A stretch of 64,000 bases of DNA from Nocardioides lijunqiniae (GTDB lineage: Bacteria; Actinomycetota; Actinomycetes; Propionibacteriales; Nocardioidaceae), in NCBI RefSeq assembly GCF_015024225.1, contig NZ_JACJGM010000013.1, positions 1 to 64,000 on the forward strand, read 5' to 3'. Both the position numbers and the translations under genes were made by a program. Numbering within the stretch: the stretch's first letter is position 1; each line of letters opens with the position of its first letter. The notes beneath the pieces were generated by a model. That model was not told the origin of the DNA, made no database searches, and saw nothing but the letters and a program-made list of their open reading frames with translations. Of this stretch, positions 1 to 7,853 are shown piece after piece.

Positions 1-166
1 CGGCGAGGTCGCCGAGCAGCAGCAGGCCGGCGACCAGCGCGCCCAGCGGCAGCACGGCGAGCGGGGCGAGCAGCATGGCGTGCCCGGCGGTCCGGCGGTC
101 CACCCGCGACGGCGCCGCGACCGGCAGCGCCGTCAGCGTGCCGACGGCCAGCCGCCAGGCGTCCAC
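1..166 (-). CDS. cobS: Adenosylcobinamide-GDP ribazoletransferase (cobalamin synthase), N-terminal fragment
   Basis: Only about the first 55 residues are visible; the gene runs off the left edge. The visible part starts VDAWRLAVGTLTALPV and continues into a hydrophobic stretch rich in Leu, Ala and Gly, as expected for the polytopic membrane protein CobS, which joins adenosylcobinamide-GDP and alpha-ribazole in the last steps of B12 assembly. The GTG start is 5 nt past the cobT stop. Position directly after cobT, which makes the alpha-ribazole phosphate precursor, supports the call. The C-terminal membrane segments cannot be checked here. Confidence 0.8.
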   Translation of the reverse strand, partial: MDAWRLAVGTLTALPVAAPSRVDRRTAGHAMLLAPLAVLPLGALVAGLLLLGDLA

Positions 167-170
167 GGGC

Positions 171-1199
171 TCAGAGCTCCGCGAGCAGCGCCACGTCGCG
201 CAGCAGGGCCACGGCCGAGCGGAGCACCGGCACGGCCGCGACCGCGCCCGAGCCCTCGCCGAGCCGGAGCCCGAGGTCGAGCACCGGCTCGAGGCCGAGC
301 TTGTCGAGCGCGAGCGACTGGGCCGGCTCGGTCGAGCGGTGCCCGGCGGCGTACCAGGCGGCGGCGCCCGGCTCGATCCGGTCGGCGGTCAGCGCGCAGG
401 CCACGGCCATGAGGCCGTCGAGCAGCACCGGCACGCCGAGGCGCGCGGCCTCCAGCAGGAAGCCGGTGGACGCCGCGAGGTCGGCGCTGCCCAGCGCGGT
501 GAGGGTGGCGACCGGGTCGTCGGTGCGGGCTCCGGCGCGGCGCAGGGCGGCCTCGACGACCTCGGTCTTGCGCCGCAGCCCGGCGTCGTCGACGCCCGTG
601 CCGCGGCCGACGACCTCGGCCGCCGGGAGGCCGAGCCCGGCGGCCACCAGCGCGGCCGCGGGAGTGGTGTTGCCGATGCCCATGTCGCCACTCAGCAGCA
701 GGTCCGCGCCGGCCGCGACCTCCTCGCGGGCGACCGCGGCGCCGGCCTCGAGCGCCTGCCGGGTCTCGTCGGGGGTGAGGGCGTCCTCGAGGTGGATGGC
801 GCCGGAGCCGCGCCGCACCTTGTGCGCGAGCACGTCGGCCGGCACCCCCTCGAGGTCGTCGTCCACGCTCAGGTCCAGCACCCGCACGGCGACGCCGTGC
901 GCGCGGGCGAGCGCGGAGACGCCGGCCCGGCCCGCGAGGAAGGTGCGGACCATGGCGGGCGTGACCGCCGGCGGGTAGGCCGAGACGCCGTGCGCCGCGA
1001 CGCCGTGGTCGCCCGCGAAGATCACCAGGCGTACGTCGGTCAGCTCGCGGGGCGGCACGCTGCCCTGCGCGCCGGAGACCCACACCGCGAGGTCGCCGAG
1101 CCGGCCGAGCGCGCCGGCAGGGGTCGCCAGGGCGGCCAGCCGCACCTCGGCCGCGGCGCGGGCCACGGCCGAGGGGGCGACGATGGCGGAGGTGCTCAC
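171..1199 (-). CDS. cobT: Nicotinate-nucleotide--dimethylbenzimidazole phosphoribosyltransferase
   Basis: CobT transfers phosphoribose from nicotinate mononucleotide to dimethylbenzimidazole, making alpha-ribazole phosphate for the lower ligand of B12. About 342 residues, normal for the family. Recognisable stretches are VIFAGDHGVAAHGVSAYP, LLSGDMGIGNTTPAAAL, GRGTGVDDAGL and LLDGLMAVACAL. The open frame extends upstream to 1532, but the GTG at 1199 overlaps the cbtA stop by 4 nt and matches the family start (VSTSAIVAPSAV), so it was chosen. It is translationally coupled between cbtA and cobS and probably belongs to the cbtB riboswitch transcript. Confidence 0.93.
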   Translation of the reverse strand: MSTSAIVAPSAVARAAAEVRLAALATPAGALGRLGDLAVWVSGAQGSVPPRELTDVRLVIFAGDHGVAAHGVSAYPPAVTPAMVRTFLAGRAGVSALARAHGVAVRVLDLSVDDDLEGVPADVLAHKVRRGSGAIHLEDALTPDETRQALEAGAAVAREEVAAGADLLLSGDMGIGNTTPAAALVAAGLGLPAAEVVGRGTGVDDAGLRRKTEVVEAALRRAGARTDDPVATLTALGSADLAASTGFLLEAARLGVPVLLDGLMAVACALTADRIEPGAAAWYAAGHRSTEPAQSLALDKLGLEPVLDLGLRLGEGSGAVAAVPVLRSAVALLRDVALLAEL

Positions 1200-1990
1200 A
1201 GGCTGGCCGCGAGCTCGCGGCGGGCCTGCACGGCCACCGAGCGCTCGTGCAGCCGGCCGACGACGCCGGTGAGCCCCACGCCGATGACGGTCCAGAGGGT
1301 GGCGAGCGTCAGCAGCGAGGAGAGCCGGAAGTACCAGAGCGTGTCGGCAGGGAAGCTGCCCACCTCGTTGACCGTGGGCAGGAGCAGCACGGTGACAGCC
1401 ATCGCGGCGACGTACAGCCCGGCGCCGCCGACCACGCCGGTGAACGCGCCGTACGTCTCGGCCAGGCGCACGGCGACCAGCGTCGCGAGCACCGCGACGA
1501 CGACGGAGAGCAGCACCAGGCCGAAGTACCACGCGGTGCGGTCGCCGATCGTGTCGCCGCTGCCGACGGCGGGCGGGGTGGAGGGGTACTTCAGGAACGG
1601 CACCAGCGCGAACGACGTGAAGCCGATGGCGCTGACCGTCGCCGTCGACTGGCGCGGGGTCAGCCGGCCGAGCCGGCCGACCGTCGCGGCGGCGAGCAGG
1701 CCGACGATGCCGCCGAGCGCGACGCCGACGGCCAGCGTCCCGGTGAGCAGGCCCCAGGTGCGCTGGGTGCCGCGGCTGACCTCGGTCACGCCCTCCTCGG
1801 CCTCGCCGTCGTCGGCGTGGGAGTGGGTGTGGCCGTCATCGGCCTCGGCGGCGCCGGCGGGGGCCGACTCCTCGAGCGAGATGGCGGTGTCGACGTGCGG
1901 CTCGCCGACGGTGTAGGCGACGAGGAAGGAGGCGAGGCCGGCCAGGAGGCCGACCAGCAGCCCCCGGACGAGGAACGAGCGTGCGGTCAT
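1196..1990 (-). CDS. cbtA: CbtA-type predicted cobalt transporter subunit
   Basis: Membrane protein of 264 residues with about six hydrophobic segments (first at residues 5-26). A His/Asp-rich loop (DDGHTHSHADDGEAEE, about residues 52-67) could bind metal ions. CbtA works with CbtB in a cobalt uptake system known from comparative genomics to be B12-riboswitch regulated. Here it lies downstream of cbtB and a cobalamin riboswitch and overlaps cobT by 4 nt. Cobalt supply for the corrin ring is the inferred role; the family assignment rests on size, topology, His-rich loop and partner gene. Confidence 0.85.
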   Translation of the reverse strand: MTARSFLVRGLLVGLLAGLASFLVAYTVGEPHVDTAISLEESAPAGAAEADDGHTHSHADDGEAEEGVTEVSRGTQRTWGLLTGTLAVGVALGGIVGLLAAATVGRLGRLTPRQSTATVSAIGFTSFALVPFLKYPSTPPAVGSGDTIGDRTAWYFGLVLLSVVVAVLATLVAVRLAETYGAFTGVVGGAGLYVAAMAVTVLLLPTVNEVGSFPADTLWYFRLSSLLTLATLWTVIGVGLTGVVGRLHERSVAVQARRELAASL

Positions 1991-2010
1991 GTGGGGTCCG
2001 TCCGACGACC

Positions 2011-2029
2011 GACCGCCCGGGGGGCGGTC
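2011..2029 (-). terminator. Short GC hairpin between cbtB and cbtA
   Basis: GACCGCCC and GGGCGGTC form a perfect 8-bp stem with a GGG loop in the 92-nt cbtB-cbtA gap. It has no U tract. It may attenuate transcription or stabilise the 3' end of cbtB mRNA; function is inference only. Confidence 0.3.
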
Positions 2030-2082
2030 GGGTAGGGGTGAAGGTGCTGCCTGGGGCTACTGCTGCTGCGGAGAGCGGAGGC

Positions 2083-2298
2083 TCAGTGGCAGGGGTAGCC
2101 GAGCAGGTGGCGCCCGTCGTGGACCCACTCGTGGATCGCGGTGCCGGCCGGGATGGAGACCGCGCCCTGGTCGGCGCTGATGAAGAAGAGCACCAGCGTG
2201 CCCAGGAGTCCGAAGAAGAGCGCCCACGGGGCGATCTCGGCGAGGGGGATCGAGGGGATCTCGACCTCGGGTGCGGGGGTGGCGACGGCCGATGACAT
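2083..2298 (-). CDS. cbtB: CbtB-type predicted cobalt transporter subunit
   Basis: Small 71-residue protein with one transmembrane helix (about residues 22-41, PWALFFGLLGTLVLFFI) and a His-containing C-terminal tail, HEWVHDGRHLLGYPCH, the hallmark of CbtB and a likely cobalt-binding segment. The ATG at 2298 is preceded by GAGGAGGAC, a strong ribosome binding site; the longer frame to 2427 would run into the riboswitch and is not credible. First gene of the riboswitch-led cbtB-cbtA-cobT-cobS unit. Confidence 0.9.
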   Translation of the reverse strand: MSSAVATPAPEVEIPSIPLAEIAPWALFFGLLGTLVLFFISADQGAVSIPAGTAIHEWVHDGRHLLGYPCH

Positions 2299-2334
2299 GT
2301 GTGTCCTCCTCAGGGATGAGTGCGTCCCTGTTTC

Positions 2335-2455
2335 GATGGGGTGTAGGCGGACCTTCGGGTCTGACTCCACCGCATCCGATGCTCTCGGAGGCGATGTCAC
2401 AGTAGCGCGACTGTGCCGGATTCCCACCGGCTTCCTCGTGCCCGCGCGAGCAGCC
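2335..2455 (-). promoter_or_regulatory. Cobalamin (AdoCbl) riboswitch upstream of cbtB
   Basis: On the minus strand the order is GAGGAAGCCGGTG, GGAATCCGGCACAGTC, CGCTACTGTGA (B12-box core) and GTCAGACCCGAAGGTCCGCC, matching the conserved pieces of the B12 riboswitch aptamer. It ends about 40 nt before cbtB. Binding of adenosylcobalamin is expected to switch off the cobalt uptake and late B12 genes. Boundaries are approximate. Confidence 0.93.
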
Positions 2456-2496
2456 TAGGGCATCGGGTCGTCGGCCGCTAGCGGCCGTCCGGCCGG

Positions 2497-2592
2497 TGAC
2501 GTTTCCCCAAGGTATGCAGGGGAAACGTCACTTCCCTCGGTCTGCAGCGCACGGGAAGTGACATCTCCGCTGCATACCTTGGGGAAACGTCA
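2497..2592. repeat. Perfect 23-bp inverted repeat with nested hairpins at the 3' end of cobC
   Basis: The arm 2497-2519 (TGACGTTTCCCC then AAGGTATGCAG) is repeated as its exact reverse complement at 2570-2592. Inside lie a 12-bp hairpin (2497-2508 with 2519-2530, GGGGAAACGTCA) and an 8-bp one (CACTTCCC 2529-2536 with GGGAAGTG 2553-2560). The right arm includes the cobC stop codon. It may serve as a terminator between cobC and the riboswitch promoter region, or be a mobile palindromic element. Confidence 0.8.
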
Positions 2593-3597
2593 CCACGGCG
2601 CCAGCGCCGCCACCAGCCGGTCCGTGACGGCGGGAGGGCGGACGGCGATGCGGACCCAGTCGGGGCCGAGGCCGGGGAAGGTGTCGGCGCGGCGGACGGC
2701 GATGCCTGCGGCGCGCAGCCGGGCGTGGACGCCGTCGCCGGCGCGAGCCAGCACGAACGGCGCGGACGAGGCGACGTGGTGGATCCCCAGCTCCCGCAGG
2801 CGATCCTCGAGGTGCGCCCGCCACTCGCCGATCTCGACCGCTCGGCGCTCGGACTCCACCAGCGCCTCGGTCGAGGAGCAGGCGAGCATCGCCGCGGACG
2901 CCTGCGCCGACACCGACCACGGCACCTGACCCCGGCGCAGCTCGGCGACGAGGCCGGGGTCGCCGACGGCGTACCCGGCGCGGACGCCGGGGATGCTCCA
3001 GTGCTTGGTCAGGCTGCGGACCACCAGCACCCCCGAGGTCCCGGCGGACACCAGCGACCCCGGCTCGCCCGGTACGGCGTCGAGGAACGCCTCGTCGACC
3101 ACCACGAGCCGCCCGGGCCGGACCAGTGCCAGGAGCGAGGCGGACGGGTGCAGGACGCCGGTGGGGTTGGTCGGGTTGCCCACCACCACCAGGTCGGCGT
3201 CGTCGGGCACCAGCGAGGCGTCCAGGACGAACGGCTCGGGCAGCACCACCTCGGTGACCGTGCGGCCGGCCTGCAGCAGCGCGGCGTGCGGCTCGGTGAA
3301 CTGCGGATGCACGACCACCGGCCGCGCCCACGGGCGCAGCCGCGCCACGAGCGAGAACGCCTCCGCGGCGCCGGCGGTCGCGAGCACCCGGTCGGGGGCG
3401 ACGCCGTGGCGACCGGCCAGCGCCGTCTCGGCCGCGGTCGGGGAGGGGTAGGCGCCGACGTCGTCCAGCGAGCGGCTCAGGGCCGCCTGCAGCCAGTCGG
3501 GGCGGGCGCCGGCGTAGACGTTGACGGCCAGGTCGAGCAGGTCGCCGACCTCGACGTCGCCGTGGTGGCGCAGGGGATCCTCGAGGGGCTCACGCAT
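2590..3597 (-). CDS. cobC: Threonine-phosphate decarboxylase (CobC, PLP-dependent)
   Basis: Class I/II aminotransferase-fold enzyme of 335 residues. In the B12 pathway it decarboxylates L-threonine-O-3-phosphate to aminopropanol phosphate, the nucleotide-loop linker. Visible fold-type I PLP signatures are GNPTNPTG (140-147), VVVDEAF (Asp168) and RSLTKHWSIPGVRAGY with Lys198 as the Schiff-base lysine. The start at 3597 overlaps cobB by 8 nt. Histidinol-phosphate aminotransferase is the close relative; position inside a cob operon argues for CobC. Confidence 0.88.
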   Translation of the reverse strand: MREPLEDPLRHHGDVEVGDLLDLAVNVYAGARPDWLQAALSRSLDDVGAYPSPTAAETALAGRHGVAPDRVLATAGAAEAFSLVARLRPWARPVVVHPQFTEPHAALLQAGRTVTEVVLPEPFVLDASLVPDDADLVVVGNPTNPTGVLHPSASLLALVRPGRLVVVDEAFLDAVPGEPGSLVSAGTSGVLVVRSLTKHWSIPGVRAGYAVGDPGLVAELRRGQVPWSVSAQASAAMLACSSTEALVESERRAVEIGEWRAHLEDRLRELGIHHVASSAPFVLARAGDGVHARLRAAGIAVRRADTFPGLGPDWVRIAVRPPAVTDRLVAALAPW

Positions 3598-4948
3598 GCG
3601 CGTGCACGGCGTCGGCGAACCGCTGCGCCATCCGCGGGTGGCCGGCCCAGTGCGTGTGCAGGTAGGAGGCGTGCAGGCTCGCCGTGCCGAAGCCGACCGC
3701 CGTGCCGTCGACGGTCCAGGTGGCGGTGTCGCCGCGCACGGGCTCGACGTGCGTGCGGTGGAACTCGTGCCCGGTCACCTCCTCGCCGGTGCGGGTCAGC
3801 AGCGAGTCGCCGGCCGCCGTGGCCGTCGGGTAGCGCAGCGTCAGCCGCGAGGTCATCTCCGCGTGCGCCGGCAGGGCCCCGACCATCGGGGCGCCGTCGA
3901 GGGTGTCGCAGAGGTAGAGCAGCCCGGCGCACTCCGCGACGGTCGGTACGCCGGCCGCGACGGCCGCGGCCAGCTCGCGGCGCAGCGGCTCGTTGCCGGT
4001 GAGGTCGGCCGCGTGCACCTCCGGGAACCCGCCGCCGAGGTAGATCCCGGCGGTGCCCGGCGGGAGCGCGGGGTCGGCGAGCGGGTCGAACGTGACGACC
4101 TCGCAGCCGGCCGCGCGCAGCAGCTCCTCGGTCTCGGCGTAGCGGAAGGTGAAGGCGCGCCCGCCGGCCATCGCCACCACGGGGCGCCCGTCCCCGGACG
4201 GGCGCACCTCGTGCGCCGGGTCCCACGGCTCGACGTCGAGGTCCGGCGCGGAGCGGGCGACGTCGAGGACCGCGTCGAGGTCGACGGTCTCGGCGATCCG
4301 CTCGGCGAGCCGGTCCAGCGCGTGGGCGGCCTCGTCGCGCTCGGCGGCCGGGACCAGCCCGAGGTGGCGCGACGGCGCGGACACCGTCTCGTCGCGCGGG
4401 ACCGTGCCCAGCACGGGCAGGTCGATCGAGGAGGCGACCTCCGCGGCGTGGCGGGGGGAGCCGGCCTGGTTGAGGATCACGCCGGCGATCCGGGGCGCGC
4501 CGCGCCAGGTCGCCATGCCGTGCACGACCGCCCCGATGGAGCGCGACGAGCGCGCGATGTCGACGACGAGCACGACGGGCGAGTCGGTGAGGTGGGCGAC
4601 GTGGGCGGTCGAGGAGAACCCGTCGTGGCCGACGCGGCCGTCGTAGAGGCCCATCACGCCCTCCACCACGGCGATGTCGGCCGGCGCCGGCGTCCGTGCC
4701 CCGTGCAGCAGCAGCGGGGCGACCCGGTGCTCGCCGACGAGGTGCGGGTCGAGGTTGCGGCCCGGGCGCCCGCAGGCGAGCGCGTGGTAGCCGGGGTCGA
4801 TGTAGTCGGGACCGACCTTGTGACCGCTCACCGAGTGACCGGCGCGCGTCAGCGCCGCCATCAGCCCTGTGGACACCGTGGTCTTGCCCTGGCCGGTGGC
4901 CGGAGCGGCGACGACGATGCGCGGGAGCGCCGTGCTGGGGGCGGTCAC
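3590..4948 (-). CDS. cobB: Cobyrinate a,c-diamide synthase
   Basis: CobB amidates the a and c side chains of hydrogenobyrinic/cobyrinic acid using glutamine and ATP. 452 residues. The N-terminal P-loop (AAPATGQGKTTVSTGL, about 13-28) and GHKVGPDYIDPGYH begin the dethiobiotin-synthetase-like domain. The C-terminal class I glutamine amidotransferase domain contains GIYLGGGFPEVHA and the nucleophile in VAECAGLLYL. The frame is open to 5293, but the GTG at 4948 overlaps the cobO stop by 4 nt and matches the family N-terminus (TALPRIVVAAPA). Confidence 0.94.
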   Translation of the reverse strand: MTAPSTALPRIVVAAPATGQGKTTVSTGLMAALTRAGHSVSGHKVGPDYIDPGYHALACGRPGRNLDPHLVGEHRVAPLLLHGARTPAPADIAVVEGVMGLYDGRVGHDGFSSTAHVAHLTDSPVVLVVDIARSSRSIGAVVHGMATWRGAPRIAGVILNQAGSPRHAAEVASSIDLPVLGTVPRDETVSAPSRHLGLVPAAERDEAAHALDRLAERIAETVDLDAVLDVARSAPDLDVEPWDPAHEVRPSGDGRPVVAMAGGRAFTFRYAETEELLRAAGCEVVTFDPLADPALPPGTAGIYLGGGFPEVHAADLTGNEPLRRELAAAVAAGVPTVAECAGLLYLCDTLDGAPMVGALPAHAEMTSRLTLRYPTATAAGDSLLTRTGEEVTGHEFHRTHVEPVRGDTATWTVDGTAVGFGTASLHASYLHTHWAGHPRMAQRFADAVHAHA

Positions 4949-5559
4949 CACTCGATTCCCTTCTGGCCCTTCTGGCCCCGGTCCATCTGGTGCTTGACCT
5001 TGGTCATCTCGGTGACCAGGTCGGCGACCTCGATCAGCCGGGGGTGGGCGCGGCGCCCGGTCACGACGACGTACTGACGCCCCGGCCGCTGCGACAGCGT
5101 CTGGATGACGTCGTCGAGGTCGACCCAGCCCCACTCCATGACGTAGGTGAACTCGTCGAGCACGTAGAGGTCGTGGGTCTCCTCGGCCAGGCGGCGCTTG
5201 ATCTCGGCCCATCCGGCCGCGGCGCCCGCGGCGTGGTCGGTCTCGTCGCCGGCCTTGCGCGACCACGACCAGCCGGCGCCCATCTTGTGCCACTCGACGG
5301 GTCCGCCCTCGCCGGTCTGCTGGTGCAGCTCACCGAGCCGCTCGAGCACGGTCTGCTCGCCGATGCGCCACTTGGCGGACTTCACGAACTGGAAGACCCC
5401 GACGTCCCACCCCTGGTTCCACGCCCGGATCGCCAGGCCGAACGCCGCCGTCGACTTCCCCTTGCCGTCGCCGGTGTGGACCATCAGCAGCGGCTGCTGG
5501 CGGCGCTCGCGGGTGGTCAGGCCGTCGTGGGGCACCGCGTCCGGCTGTCCCTGCGGCAT
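4945..5559 (-). CDS. cobO: Corrinoid adenosyltransferase (CobO/BtuR type)
   Basis: Transfers the 5'-deoxyadenosyl group of ATP to cob(I)alamin-type corrinoids. 204 residues, typical. The P-loop variant HTGDGKGKST lies at 28-37, followed by FQFVKSAKW, the acidic motif LYVLDEFTYVM and VVVTGRRAHP, all characteristic of the CobA/CobO family. The start overlaps the chelatase stop by 1 nt, and the C-terminus overlaps cobB, so the three genes are translationally coupled. Confidence 0.94.
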   Translation of the reverse strand: MPQGQPDAVPHDGLTTRERRQQPLLMVHTGDGKGKSTAAFGLAIRAWNQGWDVGVFQFVKSAKWRIGEQTVLERLGELHQQTGEGGPVEWHKMGAGWSWSRKAGDETDHAAGAAAGWAEIKRRLAEETHDLYVLDEFTYVMEWGWVDLDDVIQTLSQRPGRQYVVVTGRRAHPRLIEVADLVTEMTKVKHQMDRGQKGQKGIEW

Positions 5560-7646
5560 CAGGCCGCGCCCACGGAGTGGTGGACGATCGCGGCGAGGCC
5601 GGGGGCGCTCACCTCGGCGACCGGGACGTGCTCGGCGCCCAGCGACTCGGCCAGGCGTGCGGCGAGTCCCATCCGGAAGGACCCGGTCTCGCAGTCGACG
5701 ACCACCGAGTCGACCGTGGTCGCGAGGTGGGCGGCCACCTGCCGCGAGCGGGCCACGGCATCGGCGCCCTGGGTGGCGCGGCCGTCGGTGACGACCACCA
5801 GCAGCGGGCGCAGGTGCGGGTCGCGCACGCGCTCGACGCGCAGCACCCGGTCGGCCTCGAGCAGCCCCTCGGCGAGCGGGGTGCGGCCGCCGGCGCCGAG
5901 GTCCTGGAGGCGCGTGGCGGCGATGTCGACGGAGCGGGTGGGCGGGAGCGCCAGCTCCGCGCCGGCGCCGCGGAAGGTCACCAGCCCCACCTTGTCGCGG
6001 CGGCGGTAGGCGTCGAGCAGCAGCGACAGGATCGCGGTCTTGACCTGCTCCATGCGCTTGCGCGCGGCCATGGAGCCCGACGCATCGACGCAGAACAGCA
6101 CGAGGTTGGCCTCCCGACCCTCGCGCACGGCCACCCGCAGGTCGGCGCCGCGGAACCGCAGCGGCCCGTCGACCCGTCCCCGCGCGACCTGGTGCGGCGC
6201 CGCGGCCCGCACGGTCTCGCTGAGGTGGATCGAGCCGCCGGCGCCGTCGGAGCGCCGGGCGCCCACCCGCCGACCGGACTCGGTGATCGCCCGGCTCCGC
6301 TTGCCGGCCGCACCCGCCCCCGTGCCGGAGACGGTGAAGAGCCGCGGCCGGTACGGCGTGCCCGCGGCCACCGGCGTCCCCGGCGCCGCACCTCCGGCGC
6401 CGGACGCGTCCTCGTGCGTGGAGGAAGGCGCCTCGTCGTGGGTTGAGGAAGGCGCGCCGGCGTCTGTCTCGAAACCCTCGTCGCCGTCGCCGTCCCCACC
6501 ATCGGGGTCCTCGGCGCGCCCGTCGTCCCCGGCGCCGTCGCCGGTGTCGCCGGTGTCGTCGTCACCGCCCCCGCCGCCCTCCGGCGGCTCCGGCGGCAGC
6601 TCGTCGTCGCCGAGCACCCGGTCGAGCAGCTCCTCGTCGAGCCCGGGCGCGTCGAACGGGTTGCGCCGGCGCCGGTGGGGCAGCGACAGCCGGGCCGCGG
6701 CGCGGATGTCCTCGCGGGTCACCGAGGTGCGCTCGTGCCAGGCCGCGTGCGCGATCGCCGTGCGGGCGGTGACCAGGTCGCCGCGCATGCCGTCGACCTC
6801 GAACGCCGCGCAGACCTCGGCGATCTTGAGCAGCGCCGCGTCCGAGAGCACGACCCGGCCGACCAGCTCCTGGGCGCGCTGGATCCGTGCGGTGAGCGCG
6901 GCCTCGCGCTCGGCGTACGCCGCCACGAACGCGTCGGGGTCGGCGTCGTAGGCCATCCTGCGGCGCACGACCTCGACCCGGGTCTGCGGGTCGCGCGGTG
7001 CGGCCACCTCGACGGTGAGGCCGAAGCGGTCGAGGAGCTGAGGGCGGAGCTCGCCCTCCTCCGGGTTCATGGTGCCGACGAGCACGAACCGGGCGGCGTG
7101 CTCGACCGAGACGCCGTCGCGCTCGACGGTGGAGCGGCCCATCGCGGCGGCGTCGAGCAGCAGGTCGACGAGGTGGTCGTGGAGGAGGTTGACCTCGTCG
7201 ACGTAGAGGATGCCGCGGTGCGCGCGGGCGAGCAGGCCGGGCTCGTACTCCGCCTTGCCCTCCGACAGCGCCCGCTCGAGGTGCAGCGAGCCGAGCACGC
7301 GGTCCTCGGTCGCGCCGACCGGCAGCTCGACGAGCCGCACCGGCCGCGTCTCGGTGGCGGCGTCGGGGCCGAAGGGGCCGTCCGGCGAGGCGACGTGACG
7401 CTCGCGCGGGTCGGTCGAGAAGCGGTCGCCGGCCACGACGTCGATCGGCGGCAGGACGGCGGCCAGCGCGCGGACGATCGTCGACTTGGCCGTGCCCTTC
7501 TCACCGCGCACGAGCACGCCGCCGACCTCGGGCGAGATCGTGGTGAGGACCAGGGCGAGCGCCATGCCATCGAGGCCGTCGGTGCCGCCGGGGCCGTCGG
7601 GTCCGTCTGATCCGACGACGGCAGAGAAGGGGTACTGCTGTGGCAT
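5559..7646 (-). CDS. Fused ChlI/ChlD-type chelatase (cobaltochelatase AAA+ and VWA subunit)
   Basis: 695-residue fusion of an AAA+ ATPase module and a von Willebrand A module, as found with CobN in actinobacterial cobalt insertion. Walker A GEKGTAKS at 48-55, Walker B ILYVDEVNLL, VWA MIDAS motif VDASGSM near residue 519. Between them is an acidic Gly/Asp/Pro linker (about 335-422). Start ATG 7646 gives the family N-terminus MPQQYPFSAVVG. An unusual Gly/Asp insertion (GSDGPDGPGGTDGLDG, 12-27) sits where homologues have a short helix. Part of the linker is encoded by a REP-like repeat (6438-6476). cobN is not in this window. A B12 riboswitch precedes it. Confidence 0.88.
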   Translation of the reverse strand: MPQQYPFSAVVGSDGPDGPGGTDGLDGMALALVLTTISPEVGGVLVRGEKGTAKSTIVRALAAVLPPIDVVAGDRFSTDPRERHVASPDGPFGPDAATETRPVRLVELPVGATEDRVLGSLHLERALSEGKAEYEPGLLARAHRGILYVDEVNLLHDHLVDLLLDAAAMGRSTVERDGVSVEHAARFVLVGTMNPEEGELRPQLLDRFGLTVEVAAPRDPQTRVEVVRRRMAYDADPDAFVAAYAEREAALTARIQRAQELVGRVVLSDAALLKIAEVCAAFEVDGMRGDLVTARTAIAHAAWHERTSVTREDIRAAARLSLPHRRRRNPFDAPGLDEELLDRVLGDDELPPEPPEGGGGGDDDTGDTGDGAGDDGRAEDPDGGDGDGDEGFETDAGAPSSTHDEAPSSTHEDASGAGGAAPGTPVAAGTPYRPRLFTVSGTGAGAAGKRSRAITESGRRVGARRSDGAGGSIHLSETVRAAAPHQVARGRVDGPLRFRGADLRVAVREGREANLVLFCVDASGSMAARKRMEQVKTAILSLLLDAYRRRDKVGLVTFRGAGAELALPPTRSVDIAATRLQDLGAGGRTPLAEGLLEADRVLRVERVRDPHLRPLLVVVTDGRATQGADAVARSRQVAAHLATTVDSVVVDCETGSFRMGLAARLAESLGAEHVPVAEVSAPGLAAIVHHSVGAA
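6415..6476 (-). repeat. REP-like element read in frame as chelatase linker
   Basis: The plus strand reads GGTTGAGGAAGGCGCGCC then GGCGTCTGTCTCGAAACC, the GGTTGAG...CTCGAAACC signature of the intergenic REP elements at 9830, 28054, 38432 and 38547. A 24-nt partial tandem copy of its first half lies at about 6415-6437. Translated on the minus strand it gives GFETDAGAPSSTHDEAPSSTH. Confidence 0.65.
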
Positions 7647-7679
7647 GGAGGCTCCCGCTCGTTCGCCAGCTTTCAGGGG

Positions 7680-7830
7680 GCGCGAGGCCGGTCTTCGGAC
7701 TTCCTGGATCGGCGTCGTCGACGCCGTCCAGATCACCGCAGCGGGCCTGTGCCGGACTCTCACCGGCTTCCCAGATTCTCCCGTCGCTCCCGCGTCGCAG
7801 CGGGGGGTCGGGGCACCTCGTGCCTGTCGG
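7680..7830 (-). promoter_or_regulatory. Cobalamin riboswitch upstream of the chelatase-cobO-cobB-cobC operon
   Basis: Minus-strand order: GGGAAGCCGGTGAGAGTCC, GGCACAGGCCCGCTGCGGTGA (B12-box region) and GAAGTCCGAAGACCGGCCTC, followed about 35 nt later by the chelatase ATG. It lies in the 207-nt gap between this operon and the divergent cobL, so the promoters for both directions must share this gap. Confidence 0.93.
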
Positions 7831-7853
7831 TCGTCACGATAGCGTTCGTCCCC

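Noticed and set aside
3521..5077. 518-codon plus-strand frame opposite cobB/cobO
   Set aside because: Shadow frame; the minus strand carries clear CobB and CobO motifs.
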